Below, piece after piece: positions 1 to 11,799 of a stretch of DNA of 64,000 nt. Every line of letters starts with the position of its first letter. Position 1 is the first letter of the stretch. The DNA comes from Pseudomonadota bacterium (GTDB taxonomy: Bacteria; Pseudomonadota; Alphaproteobacteria; Rhizobiales; Phreatobacteraceae). The stretch spans positions 62,001 through 126,000 of the forward strand of contig JAIUOO010000015.1 in assembly GCA_020161695.1 (NCBI GenBank). Direction: 5' to 3'. The position numbers and the translations under genes were made by a program. The notes under the pieces are model-generated. The model did no database searches. It was not told where the DNA came from and saw only the letters and a list, made by a program, of their open reading frames with translations.

Positions 1-249
1 GCCGACGACAATGCCGTTGCCGGGAATGAGATAGGCGCGCTCGCGGCAGGCCTCCGTCGCGGCCGGGCAGCCGGCGCGGGTCGCGACATTCTTCACGAAA
101 TTGACCCGTGGCGCATCGTTTCGGACCACCGCCGCGCGCAATTCGGCGCTGGCGCGGAAACTGTCGCCGTAGCAGTCTCCCGGCCCGGCGGCGGCCTCGC
201 CCGCAGCCAGTGCGACGGCGGCGGCCAGAACAGTCGCCAAACGCTTCAT
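1..249 (-). CDS. secreted protein of unknown function, amino-terminal part
   Basis: Only the first 83 codons are present; the gene runs off the left edge. The ATG is at 249 on the minus strand. Residues 1-21 look like a Sec signal peptide (MKR, then an Ala/Val/Leu run), so the product should be exported. The mature part has three cysteines (C26, C61, C68) and ends in a hydrophobic beta-strand-like stretch (AYLIPGNGIVVG). That could be the start of an SH3-like domain, which is a guess. It is divergent from the racemase gene at 378. I do not recognise the family. Confidence 0.6.
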   Translation of the reverse strand, partial: MKRLATVLAAAVALAAGEAAAGPGDCYGDSFRASAELRAAVVRNDAPRVNFVKNVATRAGCPAATEACRERAYLIPGNGIVVG

Positions 250-377
250 GACATGCACTCCGGAAGATCGGTCACCCCAGTCTTCCCGCCGCTGCGTTTC
301 CGCTTCATTGCGTCGCGCCCGCTTGGCGCGCGCCCGGCCGCCCGCCAAGATGGGGCTTCCGACAGGATCGCCAGCCC

Positions 378-1115
378 ATGCATCTGACCATCGTCAACCC
401 GAACACCACGATCACCATGACCCATACGATCGGCGAGGCCGCGCGCGCGGTCGCCGCGCCGGGCACGCGGATCGAGGCGGTCAATCCCGACAGCGGTCCC
501 GCTTCCATCGAGGGCTATTACGACGAAGTTTTCTCGATTCCGGGCATGCTCGCCGAAATGCGCGCGCGCCCGCACGCGGACGCCTTCGTCATCGCCTGCT
601 TCGACGATACCGGCCTCGATGCCGCGCGCTCGCTGGTGAAAGTGCCCGTCATCGGCATCGGCGAGGCCGCGATGCACATGGCGACGCTGCTCGCGACGAA
701 GTTCTCGGTCGTCACGACCCTCGCCGTCTCGGTGCCGGCACTGGAACACAACGTCCACAAATACGGGTTCGCGCACCGTTGCGCGCGCGTGCGCGCCTGC
801 GAGGTGCCCGTGCTCGAACTCGAGAATCCGGCCTCCGACGCGCGCTCCCGCATCTCCGCCGAAATCGCCCGCGCGAAGGCCGATGACCGCGCCGAGGCCA
901 TCGTGCTCGGCTGCGCCGGCATGGCGGACCTCGCGGCGGCGCTGTCGGCCGAGCACGGCCTGCCGGTCATCGACGGGGTCGCCTCCGCGGTGAAGCTGGC
1001 GGAAAGTCTGCACGGCCTCGGGATGAAGACATCCAAGGTTGGCGGCTATGCCCCGCCGCGGCCGAAGACCTATTCCGGCGCCTTCGCCTCGGCCGCCGTC
1101 TCAACGGAAGATTAA
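378..1115 (+). CDS. aspartate/glutamate (hydantoin) racemase family protein
   Basis: A 245-residue cytosolic protein of the Asp/Glu/hydantoin racemase superfamily. It opens with LTIVNPNTT, the substrate-loop strand typical of hydantoin racemases. The two catalytic cysteines are both there: C74 (IACFDDTG) and C179 (LGCAGM), in two pseudo-symmetric halves. By family it should racemise 5-substituted hydantoins or an amino-acid-like substrate. No hydantoinase or carbamoylase lies nearby, so the substrate is open; Asp/Glu racemase or maleate isomerase activity are alternatives. It stands alone between a divergent secreted protein and a PilZ gene. Confidence 0.85.
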   Translation: MHLTIVNPNTTITMTHTIGEAARAVAAPGTRIEAVNPDSGPASIEGYYDEVFSIPGMLAEMRARPHADAFVIACFDDTGLDAARSLVKVPVIGIGEAAMHMATLLATKFSVVTTLAVSVPALEHNVHKYGFAHRCARVRACEVPVLELENPASDARSRISAEIARAKADDRAEAIVLGCAGMADLAAALSAEHGLPVIDGVASAVKLAESLHGLGMKTSKVGGYAPPRPKTYSGAFASAAVSTED

Positions 1116-1167
1116 AGAAGCTCTGATAGGACAAATCATCAGAATTTGTATCAAATTAGGCCAGCCC

Positions 1168-1536
1168 GTGCCCCCCGAACCCGCTGCCGAGCGCCGTACC
1201 CTGCCGCGCAACCGCACCTTCTGGAAGGGAACGATCCTGTTCCCGGGCGGCCTGCGCTCGAGCGAATGCACGGTCCGCAACTTCACGCCCAAGGGCGCGC
1301 GCCTCGATTGCGGCGGCGTCATCGACATTCCCGACCATTTCGAGCTCAAGATTCCGCAGAAGGGCGAGACCTTCGCCTGCCGGGTCATCTGGCGCCGCGC
1401 GCCCGAGATCGGCGTGAGCTTCGCCGCCGCTGAAGTACAGTCCGAAGACGCACTGGCGCGCCAGGTCAGGGAACTGGCCGACCAGAACCGCCGCCTGATG
1501 CGCCGCATTCACGAACGCGAGAGCGGACAGGACTGA
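1168..1536 (+). CDS. PilZ-domain protein
   Basis: A protein of about 122 residues with one PilZ domain, the c-di-GMP receptor fold. The amino-terminal RRTLPRNR matches the RxxxR part of the motif. The second part, expected as (D/N)xSxxG, is changed to NFTPKG (N, then T for S, G kept), so nucleotide binding may be weak. A carboxy-terminal helix rich in R/E/Q follows. The frame is open from 1039, but that start would lie inside the racemase gene. The GTG at 1168, just before the PilZ core, is the better start although its ribosome site is weak. Confidence 0.7.
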   Translation: MPPEPAAERRTLPRNRTFWKGTILFPGGLRSSECTVRNFTPKGARLDCGGVIDIPDHFELKIPQKGETFACRVIWRRAPEIGVSFAAAEVQSEDALARQVRELADQNRRLMRRIHERESGQD

Positions 1537-1605
1537 AGCGCGCCAGCCCTCTTGCGCGGCGCAGCATAATCTGGCGGCTATCGGGCATCGCGACCCGGAG
1601 CCCGC

Positions 1606-1842
1606 ATGCCCCCGAAAGCCGTTATCATCCAGCCCATCCTCATGGCCGGCGTCATGGCCTTCCTGATGACCGCGCTGATCACCTATCTCAATCTCGGGTT
1701 TCCCCCGGATTATTTCGCGCGCTGGATGAAGGCCTTCGTCATCGCCTGGCCGGCCGCAGCGATCGCGGCCTATATCGCCATCCCCGTCGCCCGGCGCGCC
1801 ACCGGCCGCATCGTCGTGTGGCTCGAAGCCAGGGGATACTGA
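1606..1842 (+). CDS. DUF2798 small membrane protein
   Basis: A 78-residue protein with two membrane segments (about residues 10-30 and 43-62) separated by a short loop holding FPPDYFARWMKAF. This is the layout of DUF2798, a family of unknown function often annotated as two-helix membrane proteins. It is followed within 2 bp by another membrane-protein gene, so the two are probably co-translated. Role unknown. Confidence 0.8.
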   Translation: MPPKAVIIQPILMAGVMAFLMTALITYLNLGFPPDYFARWMKAFVIAWPAAAIAAYIAIPVARRATGRIVVWLEARGY

Positions 1843-1844
1843 CG

Positions 1845-2399
1845 GTGCCGGCGGCGGCGGAGCGCCTTGCCGGCGCGGCGACGCCAGCGCGCCTCGCCGT
1901 GGCGCTGGGAGCGGTCGCAGCCGCCTTCCTGCTCAATGCCTGTGCCAACCTGCCGGTCGAACAGGCCCTGCGCGCCGGCGACTGCCAGTGGCTCGATTGC
2001 CTGCGGCCACGACGTCCCGAAGCCCGCCATGCCGGCTATTCGGCGGCTGAGTTCCGCGATTTCCTCGCGGCCATCGGGCCACTGCGCCGACAGGCGCTGT
2101 GGGCGCTCGTCACCGATCTGCCGCTGATCGCCGCCATCACCGCGGCGCTCCTGACGGCCGCCGGGCTTGCGACGCGCGGCCTGCCGCTCTCGGAACGCAA
2201 CGGGCGCATTCTCGTCCTGCTGCCGCTGGCTTTCGCGGCCACCGACCTTGCCGAGGACATTCTGCTCGCCGCCGCCTATGCCGCCGTTGCCGACCCGGCC
2301 GGCGCCCTGCCCTGGATATCGGCGCTGAAATTCGGCCTGCTGGTCGCAAGCGCACTGCTGAGCATCGTCCTCGGGCTGGCCCGCGCCGTCCAGAACTGA
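1845..2399 (+). CDS. polytopic membrane protein of unknown function
   Basis: About 184 residues with roughly four hydrophobic segments: an amino-terminal one, two in the middle, and one just before the C-terminus. A hydrophilic loop with two cysteines (GDCQWLDC) follows the first. The frame is open upstream to a GTG at 1818, inside the DUF2798 gene. I chose the GTG at 1845 because AGGGGA at 1831-1836 sits at the right distance. It starts 2 bp after the preceding stop, so coupling to the DUF2798 gene is likely. A terminator follows at 2408. Family not recognised. Confidence 0.65.
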   Translation: MPAAAERLAGAATPARLAVALGAVAAAFLLNACANLPVEQALRAGDCQWLDCLRPRRPEARHAGYSAAEFRDFLAAIGPLRRQALWALVTDLPLIAAITAALLTAAGLATRGLPLSERNGRILVLLPLAFAATDLAEDILLAAAYAAVADPAGALPWISALKFGLLVASALLSIVLGLARAVQN

Positions 2400-2407
2400 A
2401 CGGCAAC

Positions 2408-2429
2408 GGGCGCCCCAGGGGCGCCCTTT
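2408..2429 (+). terminator. Rho-independent terminator after the DUF2798/membrane pair
   Basis: GGGCGCC, loop CCAGG, GGCGCCC, then TTT. It lies 8 bp after the stop of the membrane-protein gene and between two convergent genes. The T-run is short. Confidence 0.6.
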
Positions 2430-2466
2430 GGGCGGGCGCCCGCTCCATGCTCGATGGCCGTTGCGG

Positions 2467-2913
2467 TCAGACGGCGGGCTTCGGCGCGTTGCGCTCGGCC
2501 ATGAACCCCTCGAATTCCTCGCGGTCGCGCGCCCGCTTCAGGCGGTCGAGGAAGTCGCCGAACTCGGCCTGCGCATCGACCAGCTTGCGCCGCTCGTCCT
2601 CAAGCCGTGCCAGCTCGGCACGTTTGAAGTCCTCGAAGGCGCTGTTGCCGGTATCCTGCTCGAGGCCGCCACCGAGACGCATCGGCGACTGGGCGGAGGG
2701 GTCGCCCTGCGTCGCGCCGCTCCACTTCTTCCACGCCAGAACGCCGAGGCCGATCGGCCAGAACAGCGCGAAGCCGACGATCATCGCAACGAGCTCAACC
2801 GGGTGCCAGCGGCGTGCGGCCGCCCCGCGCCACGAGCCCGCGAAGGGCGGAAGCCGGCCGCCGTGACGCGCCATGCCGGACCATCTGTTCATCTCAAGCT
2901 GCATCTGGGTCAT
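2467..2913 (-). CDS. DUF2852 family membrane protein
   Basis: A 148-residue protein. One hydrophobic segment (about residues 40-58, VAMIVGFALFWPIGLGVLAW) is followed by a charged coiled-coil-like half (FEDFKRAELARLEDERRKLVD...). This is the arrangement of DUF2852, an uncharacterised alphaproteobacterial family. The ATG at 2913 is 31 bp from a perfect 15-bp operator-like palindrome (2945-2959). A TetR gene starts further upstream on the same strand. I infer TetR control of this gene; the function is unknown. Confidence 0.85.
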   Translation of the reverse strand: MTQMQLEMNRWSGMARHGGRLPPFAGSWRGAAARRWHPVELVAMIVGFALFWPIGLGVLAWKKWSGATQGDPSAQSPMRLGGGLEQDTGNSAFEDFKRAELARLEDERRKLVDAQAEFGDFLDRLKRARDREEFEGFMAERNAPKPAV

Positions 2914-2944
2914 GACATTCTCCTCACATTCGCTGCATAACGCG

Positions 2945-2959
2945 AATGTAATTTACATT
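2945..2959. promoter_or_regulatory. operator-like palindrome upstream of DUF2852 gene
   Basis: AATGTAA-T-TTACATT, a perfect inverted repeat with a 1-bp centre in an A+T-rich stretch, 31 bp before the DUF2852 start. The adjacent TetR gene makes it a likely TetR operator. Confidence 0.65.
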
Positions 2960-3016
2960 ATCATTCAGACGCCACATGTCAAGACGCGACACATCGCTTC
3001 TGACTTGTCGATGAGA

Positions 3017-3649
3017 TCAGACCGGCTGGCCGCAGTCCTTCAGGGCGGGACCGAGGCCGCGCAGCAGGGCCTCGACGCCGATCTCCAGCGCCCTTTCCGG
3101 ATCGACGAGGCCTTCCGGCATCGCCACCGAGCCGGGGGCGGCCAGCGACGCGAGGCCGTGCGTCAGCCCGAACACCAGCAGCGCGGCAAGCCTCATCGTT
3201 TCCGGATTGGACGTGCCGAGCTTGCGGCCGACCGCCTCGCGCAGCAGTGCGAAGCCGGGATCGTCATCCGGCCGCGCCGGACCATCGGCGGAACCGGTAT
3301 TGAACATGGCGGCGTAGAAGGCCGGCTCTTCGCGCGCAAAAGCGAGATAGGCGCGCCCCATGGAGAGAAAGCCGTCTTCCCCTCCAGCGCGCGCCGCCGC
3401 TCCCAGCCGCTCACCGAGCTCCTCGAAGCCCTGTCGCGCCACTTCGCGCAGCAGCGCCTGCCGGTCCTTGAAATGCCGGTAGGGCGCGGCGGGCGAGACG
3501 CCGGCAAGCTTGGCCGCGTCCGACAGCGTGAAGCCCGCCGGGCCGCGCTCGGCGATCAGCCGGCGCGCCGCCTCGACCAGCGAACCGCGCAGGTTGCCGT
3601 GATGATAGCCGCGTCGCTCGGCCAGTTCGGAATCGGGTAGCTTCACCAT
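3017..3649 (-). CDS. TetR/AcrR family regulator with WHG-type C-terminal domain
   Basis: About 210 residues. The amino-terminal GYHHGNLRGSLVEAA and the helix-turn-helix (FTLSDAAKLAGVSPAAPYRHF) are typical of the TetR branch with a WHG/TetR_C_33-like ligand domain. The open frame reaches 3745, but the ATG at 3649 (MVKLPDSELAERRGYHHG) fits the family start. It lies directly upstream of the DUF2852 gene on the same strand, and a palindrome sits between them, suggesting local repression. The ligand cannot be guessed. Confidence 0.88.
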   Translation of the reverse strand: MVKLPDSELAERRGYHHGNLRGSLVEAARRLIAERGPAGFTLSDAAKLAGVSPAAPYRHFKDRQALLREVARQGFEELGERLGAAARAGGEDGFLSMGRAYLAFAREEPAFYAAMFNTGSADGPARPDDDPGFALLREAVGRKLGTSNPETMRLAALLVFGLTHGLASLAAPGSVAMPEGLVDPERALEIGVEALLRGLGPALKDCGQPV

Positions 3650-3914
3650 GAAGTTAAGAGCATTGACATTGCCGGCAACGGAGGTCAAGCGCCGGCCGGC
3701 CGCAACGCCGCCCCATAAAACATCGCATGGGACAGGAACCCTCACCTATCACGGTGCGTTGGATGCGTCGGAATTCCCCAATCATGTCAATGAAGGCGCC
3801 GGGCGGGTTCGATGACGACGTTCGTTTCCCCTGTGGATTGCCAGAATCCGCTTTGCGGGCTTCGCCAGGCCGCCTTAGCTTTGCAAGCCCGGTTCCTGAA
3901 AAGGGAGGTCAGCC

Positions 3915-3998
3915 GTGGAGCTTGTGCGACACACCAACGTGGTTGCCGCCTGTGCGGCCTTCGCGTTTCTGGGGGCCATCCTGTTCGGCGCGTTCTGA
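3915..3998 (+). CDS. 27-residue single-pass membrane small protein
   Basis: A GTG start at 3915 follows a strong ribosome site (GGGAGG at 3903-3908). It reads MELVRHTNVVAACAAFAF and then LGAILFGAF to a TGA at 3998. The short polar head, one hydrophobic helix and stop look like a real small membrane protein. A good terminator lies about 90 bp downstream (4085) with no other gene between, so this may be a self-contained transcript. The stretch 3650-3914 before it shows no gene. Confidence 0.5.
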   Translation: MELVRHTNVVAACAAFAFLGAILFGAF

Positions 3999-4084
3999 GC
4001 CATCCCCGCTGCGGACAGCCGGGCCTGCGGCTCCGGCGCCATCATTCGAATGCGGAGACGATCAACGTCTCGCCCTTAACGCTA

Positions 4085-4119
4085 ACGACGCCGGACCCTG
4101 GGTCCGGCGTTGTCTTTTC
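4085..4119 (+). terminator. strong Rho-independent terminator
   Basis: ACGCCGGACC, loop CTG, GGTCCGGCGT, with pairing extended on both sides, then CTTTT. It ends whatever is transcribed from the 3.9-kb region, probably the small membrane protein. Between 3999 and 4311 I see otherwise only a minor hairpin at 4055-4071 (GAGACG/CGTCTC) and no gene. Confidence 0.75.
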
Positions 4120-4311
4120 CGGGGGGCGTCCCTACCCTGTCGCATGCGCTGTCCCAGCGCGGATTGTTGCGCGGGCGCGTGCCCTTCGCTCCCGGCGCGG
4201 CATCCATCGACATCTCGCCGCAACATTGCCCTGCGACAAGACCCGCATTCCATCGACGTCCCGCCTCGTTCCAAGCATCACGTTCCGCGTCCCCAGTCCG
4301 GCAGGGCACCC

Positions 4312-5235
4312 ATGACCAAGCTGATCATGAGAAGGCCGATCCACGCCCGCGCGCTCGTCATCGCCTTTGCGCTGCTGGGAGCCAATGTCGGACCGGCCGC
4401 GGCGCAGGATTCCGATGAGTTCTATGCAATCGCCCGCGGCGATTATGGCCGGCGCCCCGCGGCGTCCCAGCAGAGCCGCGGCTTCAGCTTTCCAGGCATT
4501 TCGCTGTTCGGCGGCAACCGGCGCGAACTGCCGGAGGTCACCGTCCGCCCGAACGGACCGCCCCGGTCGAACGAGAGCCAGGGCCGCACCGCGTCCGGCG
4601 AGAACGTCGGCGGCCCGCGCGCCTTCTGCGTCCGCACCTGCGACGGCTTCTTCTTCCCGGCCGGCCCAGCCATGTCCGGCGAGGGCCGGGCGGCCCAGCA
4701 GACAAGCTGCAGCAGCATGTGCCCGGGCGCCGAAGTGGCTCTCTATACCGTCGCGCGTCAGGGCAGCATCGAGGATGCGGTCGGGCCGCGCGGCCAGACC
4801 TATTCGGCGCTGCGGACCGCCTTCCGTTTCCGCCAGACCATGGATCGCGCCTGCACCTGCCAGAGCGTTGCCACCAACGGCCTCGCACGGCTGCCGATCA
4901 ACCGGGATTTCACCCTGCGCGCAGGCGATGTCGTCGTGACCGAGCAGGGCGTGCGGGTGTTCCGGGGCGCCGCGCGGTTCCCCTACCGCAATCAGGATTT
5001 CGTCGAGGCACGCGCCTATGGCCGGCTGCCGGCCGACATCCAGCGCCGCGTCGCGGAGATCCAAGCCGGCATCCAGGCCCGCGACAGCGGCACGGCCGCG
5101 CCGGTCGCCCGCACCGGCCGGCTGGGCGCCATCACGCCGGCGCAGCCGCCCGCGCCCGTGACGGCCTCGACCGCCAACGCAACCGTACGCGTGCTGGACA
5201 TCACGCGCCGGCCGGCGGCTTCCGTCCTCCAGTAG
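4312..5235 (+). CDS. DUF2865 secreted protein
   Basis: A 307-residue exported protein. After a basic start ([13 protein letters not shown]) comes a hydrophobic signal segment ending near AAAQD. The core has the conserved cysteine pattern of DUF2865: [18 protein letters not shown], and CTCQS. The tail is low in complexity and rich in Pro/Ala. DUF2865 is an uncharacterised periplasmic family of Hyphomicrobiales. The frame is open far upstream; the ATG at 4312 (or 4327) is the first that gives a signal peptide. Confidence 0.85.
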   Translation: MTKLIMRRPIHARALVIAFALLGANVGPAAAQDSDEFYAIARGDYGRRPAASQQSRGFSFPGISLFGGNRRELPEVTVRPNGPPRSNESQGRTASGENVGGPRAFCVRTCDGFFFPAGPAMSGEGRAAQQTSCSSMCPGAEVALYTVARQGSIEDAVGPRGQTYSALRTAFRFRQTMDRACTCQSVATNGLARLPINRDFTLRAGDVVVTEQGVRVFRGAARFPYRNQDFVEARAYGRLPADIQRRVAEIQAGIQARDSGTAAPVARTGRLGAITPAQPPAPVTASTANATVRVLDITRRPAASVLQ

Positions 5236-5459
5236 GCAGGGCGTCCCGCAGTAGGCAGGGCTTGCCGCGCGGACGACACGGCCCGCGCCGATGTGCACGA
5301 CTGTTGATCAGCGATGCCCGGTTGCGCTATGAGGCGCGCCACGATCGGACATGGCGAGCCATCCTGCCCGCCGCCGGCGGACCGGCGGCAATGCCGGAAT
5401 GGCATGAGCTTGCGTCCCTAGAGGCTGACACGTCCGGGCGAGCCGAAGGTTCCGAACAG

Positions 5460-7424
5460 ATGGCAAATGAACCCGCTGCGGCAGCCGCCGCCGCGCCTCC
5501 CGAAGCAAGCGCCGCAACCGGCGAGCTTCCGCACGACGCCGCCAACGGCGCCGGGCATTCGCAGGCGAGCTTCTGGGGCCTCCTGATCGGCTCCATCGGC
5601 GTCGTCTACGGCGATATCGGAACGAGCCCCCTCTATGCGTTTCGCGAAGCGGTCGCGGCCGCGACCGGCCACGTCCCCGGCGTCGTGCCGAGCCGCGACC
5701 TGGTGCTCGGCGTCATCTCGCTGATCCTCTGGTCGCTGATCCTGATCATCACCGGCAAATATGTGCTGCTGCTGCTGCGCGCCGACGACAAGGGCGAAGG
5801 CGGCATCCTCACGCTGGTCGCCCTCGCGAACCGGGCGCTCGGCAAGCCAAGCTATGTCGTGGCCCTGCTCGGCATGGCGGGCGCGGCTCTGTTCTACGGC
5901 GACGCGGCGATCACGCCGGCCATCTCGGTCCTGTCGGCCGTCGAGGGCCTGAAACTCGTGACCCCGGTCTTCGAGCCCTACATCGTGCCGATCACGGTGG
6001 TCATCATCGTCGCGCTGTTCGCCGTGCAGAGCCACGGCACGGCCCGCGTCGCCCGCTTCTTCGGCCCCATCTGCATCGTCTGGTTCGTGGCGATGGGCGT
6101 TTCCGGCCTGCTGCACATCTGGGACGACCTGACCATCTTCTACGCCTTCAACCCCTATTACGGGCTGGTGTTCGTTGCGAACAACGGCACCGTCGGCCTG
6201 CTGGCGCTCGGCGCCGTCTTCCTGGCGGTCACAGGCGGCGAGGCGCTCTATACCGACCTCGGGCATTTCGGCCGCAAGCCGATCCAGTGGGCGTGGTTCG
6301 TGCTGGTGTTCCCGGCCCTGACGCTGAATTATCTCGGCCAGGGCGCCATGGTGCTGGCGCATCCGGAGACGCTGTCCAATCCGTTCTTCCTGCTCGCGCC
6401 GTCCTGGGCGCTGCTGCCGATGGTGATCCTCGCGACGCTGGCGACCATCATCGCCAGCCAGGCGGTGATCACCGGCGCCTTCTCGCTGTCGCGGCAGGCG
6501 ATCCAGCTCGGCCTGCTGCCGCGCATGGCCATCCGCCATACCTCCGAGGAGCATTCCGGCCAGATCTACCTGCCGGCGGTCAATTGGGGGCTGCTCGTCG
6601 CCGTGCTGGCGCTCGTGCTGATGTTCCGATCGTCCTCGAACCTCGCCTCGGCCTATGGCATCGCGGTCACCGCGACCATGCTGATCACCGCGGTCCTCGC
6701 CTATTTCGTCGTCCGCCGCCTGTGGCAGTGGAATCTCGCCGTGTCGCTGGTCGTCATGGTGCCGCTGATCGTCATCCACTTCATCTTCTTCGGCGCCAAC
6801 CTGCTGAAGCTGGTGGACGGCGGCTGGGTGCCGCTGGCCATCGGCGCGGTCATCCTGTTCCTGATGATCACCTGGCGGACCGGCACGCGGATCCTCGCCG
6901 ACAAGACGCGCCGCATCGAGGTGCCGCTCGTCGATCTGCTCAAGAGCTTCGAGAAGCGACCGCCGCATCAGGTGCCCGGCACCGCCATCTTCCTGACCTC
7001 CGATCATGGCTATGCGCCGGCCTCGCTGCTGCACAACCTGAAGCACAACAAGGTGCTGCACGAGCACAACGTGTTCCTGGCGGTGAAGAGCGCCGACACG
7101 CCGCGCGTGCCCGAAGGCGAGCGGATCAGCTACGAGAAGATCAACGACCGCTTCTCGAAACTGATCATCCGGTTCGGCTACATGGAGACGCCGAACATCC
7201 CCAAGTCGCTGATCGCCTGCAAGAAGGTGGGGCTGAAGTTCGACATGATGTCGACCTCCTTCTTCCTGTCGCGGCGGCACCTGAAGGCTTCCGGCAAGCT
7301 CGGCATGCCGCTCTGGCAGGATTACATCTTCATCGGCATGGCGGTGAACGCCAATGCGGCCTCGGACTATTTCCACCTGCCGACCGGCCGCGTGGTCGAG
7401 GTCGGCACGCAGGTGACGATCTGA
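5460..7424 (+). CDS. kup: Kup-type potassium uptake protein
   Basis: 654 residues. A hydrophilic Ala/Pro-rich leader is followed by the KUP/HAK/KT signature [14 protein letters not shown] (residues 47-60). About 12 membrane segments follow, then a cytosolic tail of roughly 170 residues. It should import K+ with H+ across the inner membrane. The ATG at 5460 gives the usual short leader; an in-frame ATG at 5391 would add 23 residues. The downstream membrane-protein gene begins 7 bp after the stop, so they are probably co-transcribed. Confidence 0.95.
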   Translation: MANEPAAAAAAAPPEASAATGELPHDAANGAGHSQASFWGLLIGSIGVVYGDIGTSPLYAFREAVAAATGHVPGVVPSRDLVLGVISLILWSLILIITGKYVLLLLRADDKGEGGILTLVALANRALGKPSYVVALLGMAGAALFYGDAAITPAISVLSAVEGLKLVTPVFEPYIVPITVVIIVALFAVQSHGTARVARFFGPICIVWFVAMGVSGLLHIWDDLTIFYAFNPYYGLVFVANNGTVGLLALGAVFLAVTGGEALYTDLGHFGRKPIQWAWFVLVFPALTLNYLGQGAMVLAHPETLSNPFFLLAPSWALLPMVILATLATIIASQAVITGAFSLSRQAIQLGLLPRMAIRHTSEEHSGQIYLPAVNWGLLVAVLALVLMFRSSSNLASAYGIAVTATMLITAVLAYFVVRRLWQWNLAVSLVVMVPLIVIHFIFFGANLLKLVDGGWVPLAIGAVILFLMITWRTGTRILADKTRRIEVPLVDLLKSFEKRPPHQVPGTAIFLTSDHGYAPASLLHNLKHNKVLHEHNVFLAVKSADTPRVPEGERISYEKINDRFSKLIIRFGYMETPNIPKSLIACKKVGLKFDMMSTSFFLSRRHLKASGKLGMPLWQDYIFIGMAVNANAASDYFHLPTGRVVEVGTQVTI

Positions 7425-7431
7425 TCGCTCC

Positions 7432-8880
7432 ATGAGAGACGCCGCGTGGAGCGTCTTCCAGCGCTATGCCGTTGTGCTCGCTCTGGCGACGGCGGCGGCA
7501 CTGCCTTTCGTCTATGTGCAGTTCGGGACCACGGCCTTCGCCGACGGCAGCCTGTTCGAGCTGTCGATCCTCAGTCCCTCCCCCTGGACACTGCTCTGGG
7601 CGAACTATCCGAGCCGGGTGTCGGCCTTCGTCACGACCATTCTGCCGCCGTTCGCTACCGCCCGCCTGACCGGATCCGCCGACGCGGCGCTGGCGGTCTA
7701 CAGGATGATCATGGGGGGCCTGCCGCTCCTATCGCTGCTGCTCACCATCCGGCTAGCCGGCATACGTTCGCTCCTGGCAACTGGCTGCGCGGTCTCCACG
7801 ATCCTTGCGGCCTATTGCGTCGCGTTCTTTCCGACCGAGCTCTGGCTCACCCATGCCGCCTTCTGGCCGCTGGCGGCACTGGTGCTCAATCCGCCTGGAA
7901 TGCGTCCTGGCCCGCTTCTGCTGGCTTCGTTGTTCGTGGTCTTCACCCACGAGGCCGCCGTGCCGATCATGGCGCTCGTCCTGGCAGCGGCAGCGATCAG
8001 GCACAGGGGATACGCGATTCCCCTCGTCGCTCTGATCGCAATTGCCCTGCCAGTAGCTGTGAAGCTCTGGGCCCCCATCCCCAACACCCACATCGCGCGC
8101 TCGGTCCATGCAAATGCGCTGGTCTTCCTGACACCGAACTTCCTCTCGAACACGATGTTCGACCGGGCGATGATCGCCGCTGCAGCTTCGGCAGCAGCCA
8201 TCCTTGTCATCGGAGCGCGCTATCGAGCAGCGACCATCTGCGTATGCGCGACCATCGCCGCAGCCGCGATCATTTCGATGATGGTCGTGCCCGGTGACCT
8301 GCATGTGCTGCGACGCTACCTCTCGCGCACGCTCGTCTTCGCCAGCCTCGTCGTTGCAGCTGGCACGATGCTGGCCTGGGCAATTGCGGAGCGATGGCTC
8401 CCGAGGCTCGCTGCAATCATGAAAGCGCAGGCGCAACGTTCAAGTGCCGCGGCCGCCCTGATCTTCTCCGTTGCGATCACAGTGTCGGCAGGAGGCCACG
8501 TCATCGAGACGACTCGCTTCCTCCATGGCTGGTCGCAACTGAGCGCGGCGCTGTCGGGTTCGATGCAACCCCTGCCCTCCGGTCTGACCAGCCTGGATAT
8601 GTCAGGCCACTATCGGAACGGCGCAGGTCCGGTGCGAAGCTCTGCGTGGGAAGTCGCCTGGAACTGGAGTCTTCCGTTTCAATGGGCAGTGACAACCGGC
8701 GGCACCAGCCATGGCTCCCTGCCCTTCCGACCGACGGCGCCTTTCGCCCCCATCGATTGCCTCATCCTGACGACGATGAATCCGGGCGGATTTCTGCTCC
8801 ACCCGGATCGCTTTGCGCTTCTGCGGCGCCACATGTGCCAGATCGAGGTCGAACGGGATGAGGACCGACTTCTGCCTTAG
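7432..8880 (+). CDS. polytopic membrane protein of unknown function
   Basis: 482 residues with about ten hydrophobic segments over the first 390, then a soluble C-terminal part (PVRSSAWEVAWNWSLPFQWA). The general form (many helices, a long first periplasmic loop, a globular tail) recalls GT-C type glycosyltransferases and O-antigen-polymerase-like proteins, but no DD/DE motif was confirmed. It starts 7 bp after kup. Codon choice is visibly less G+C-biased than in kup, which may mean acquisition by transfer. Function not assigned. Confidence 0.7.
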   Translation: MRDAAWSVFQRYAVVLALATAAALPFVYVQFGTTAFADGSLFELSILSPSPWTLLWANYPSRVSAFVTTILPPFATARLTGSADAALAVYRMIMGGLPLLSLLLTIRLAGIRSLLATGCAVSTILAAYCVAFFPTELWLTHAAFWPLAALVLNPPGMRPGPLLLASLFVVFTHEAAVPIMALVLAAAAIRHRGYAIPLVALIAIALPVAVKLWAPIPNTHIARSVHANALVFLTPNFLSNTMFDRAMIAAAASAAAILVIGARYRAATICVCATIAAAAIISMMVVPGDLHVLRRYLSRTLVFASLVVAAGTMLAWAIAERWLPRLAAIMKAQAQRSSAAAALIFSVAITVSAGGHVIETTRFLHGWSQLSAALSGSMQPLPSGLTSLDMSGHYRNGAGPVRSSAWEVAWNWSLPFQWAVTTGGTSHGSLPFRPTAPFAPIDCLILTTMNPGGFLLHPDRFALLRRHMCQIEVERDEDRLLP

Positions 8881-8930
8881 GCCCGTATCTCGCCGGAAAT
8901 TCCCGATCAGTTTTGCCGGCATGCACCGCC

Positions 8931-11633
<2,703 letters not shown>

Positions 11634-11659
11634 CGGACACTCATGCGGAAAGCTGCGGT

Positions 11660-11782
11660 CCTTCTCCCCTTGCGGGAGAAGGTGGCCGCGTCAGCGGCCG
11701 GATGAGGGGTGACGAGGCGGCGCGTCAAGACGGGCCCCCTCATCCGCCCCTCCGGGGCACCTTCTCCCGCAAGGGGAGAAGG
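11660..11782. repeat. palindromic repeat pair without cargo
   Basis: The left arm (11660-11709) is hairpin A (CCTTCTCCC...GGGAGAAGG), hairpin B (GGCCGCgtcaGCGGCC) and tail GGATGAGGGG. The right arm (11735-11782) is the same in reverse: tail, B-like part, A. The two A hairpins are exact reverse complements over 23 nt. Only about 25 bp separate the arms. It lies in the gap between the two methionine synthase genes. The hairpins could also terminate or stabilise the transcript. Confidence 0.85.
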
Positions 11783-11799
11783 AGATGCGGCTGAGCCCT

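Noticed and set aside
1039..1167. Longer PilZ start at 1039
   Set aside because: It would overlap the racemase gene by 77 bp and add residues unlike the family.
5418..7433. A 671-codon minus-strand frame opposite kup
   Set aside because: Same reason: low-complexity, highly charged translation mirroring a strongly conserved gene.
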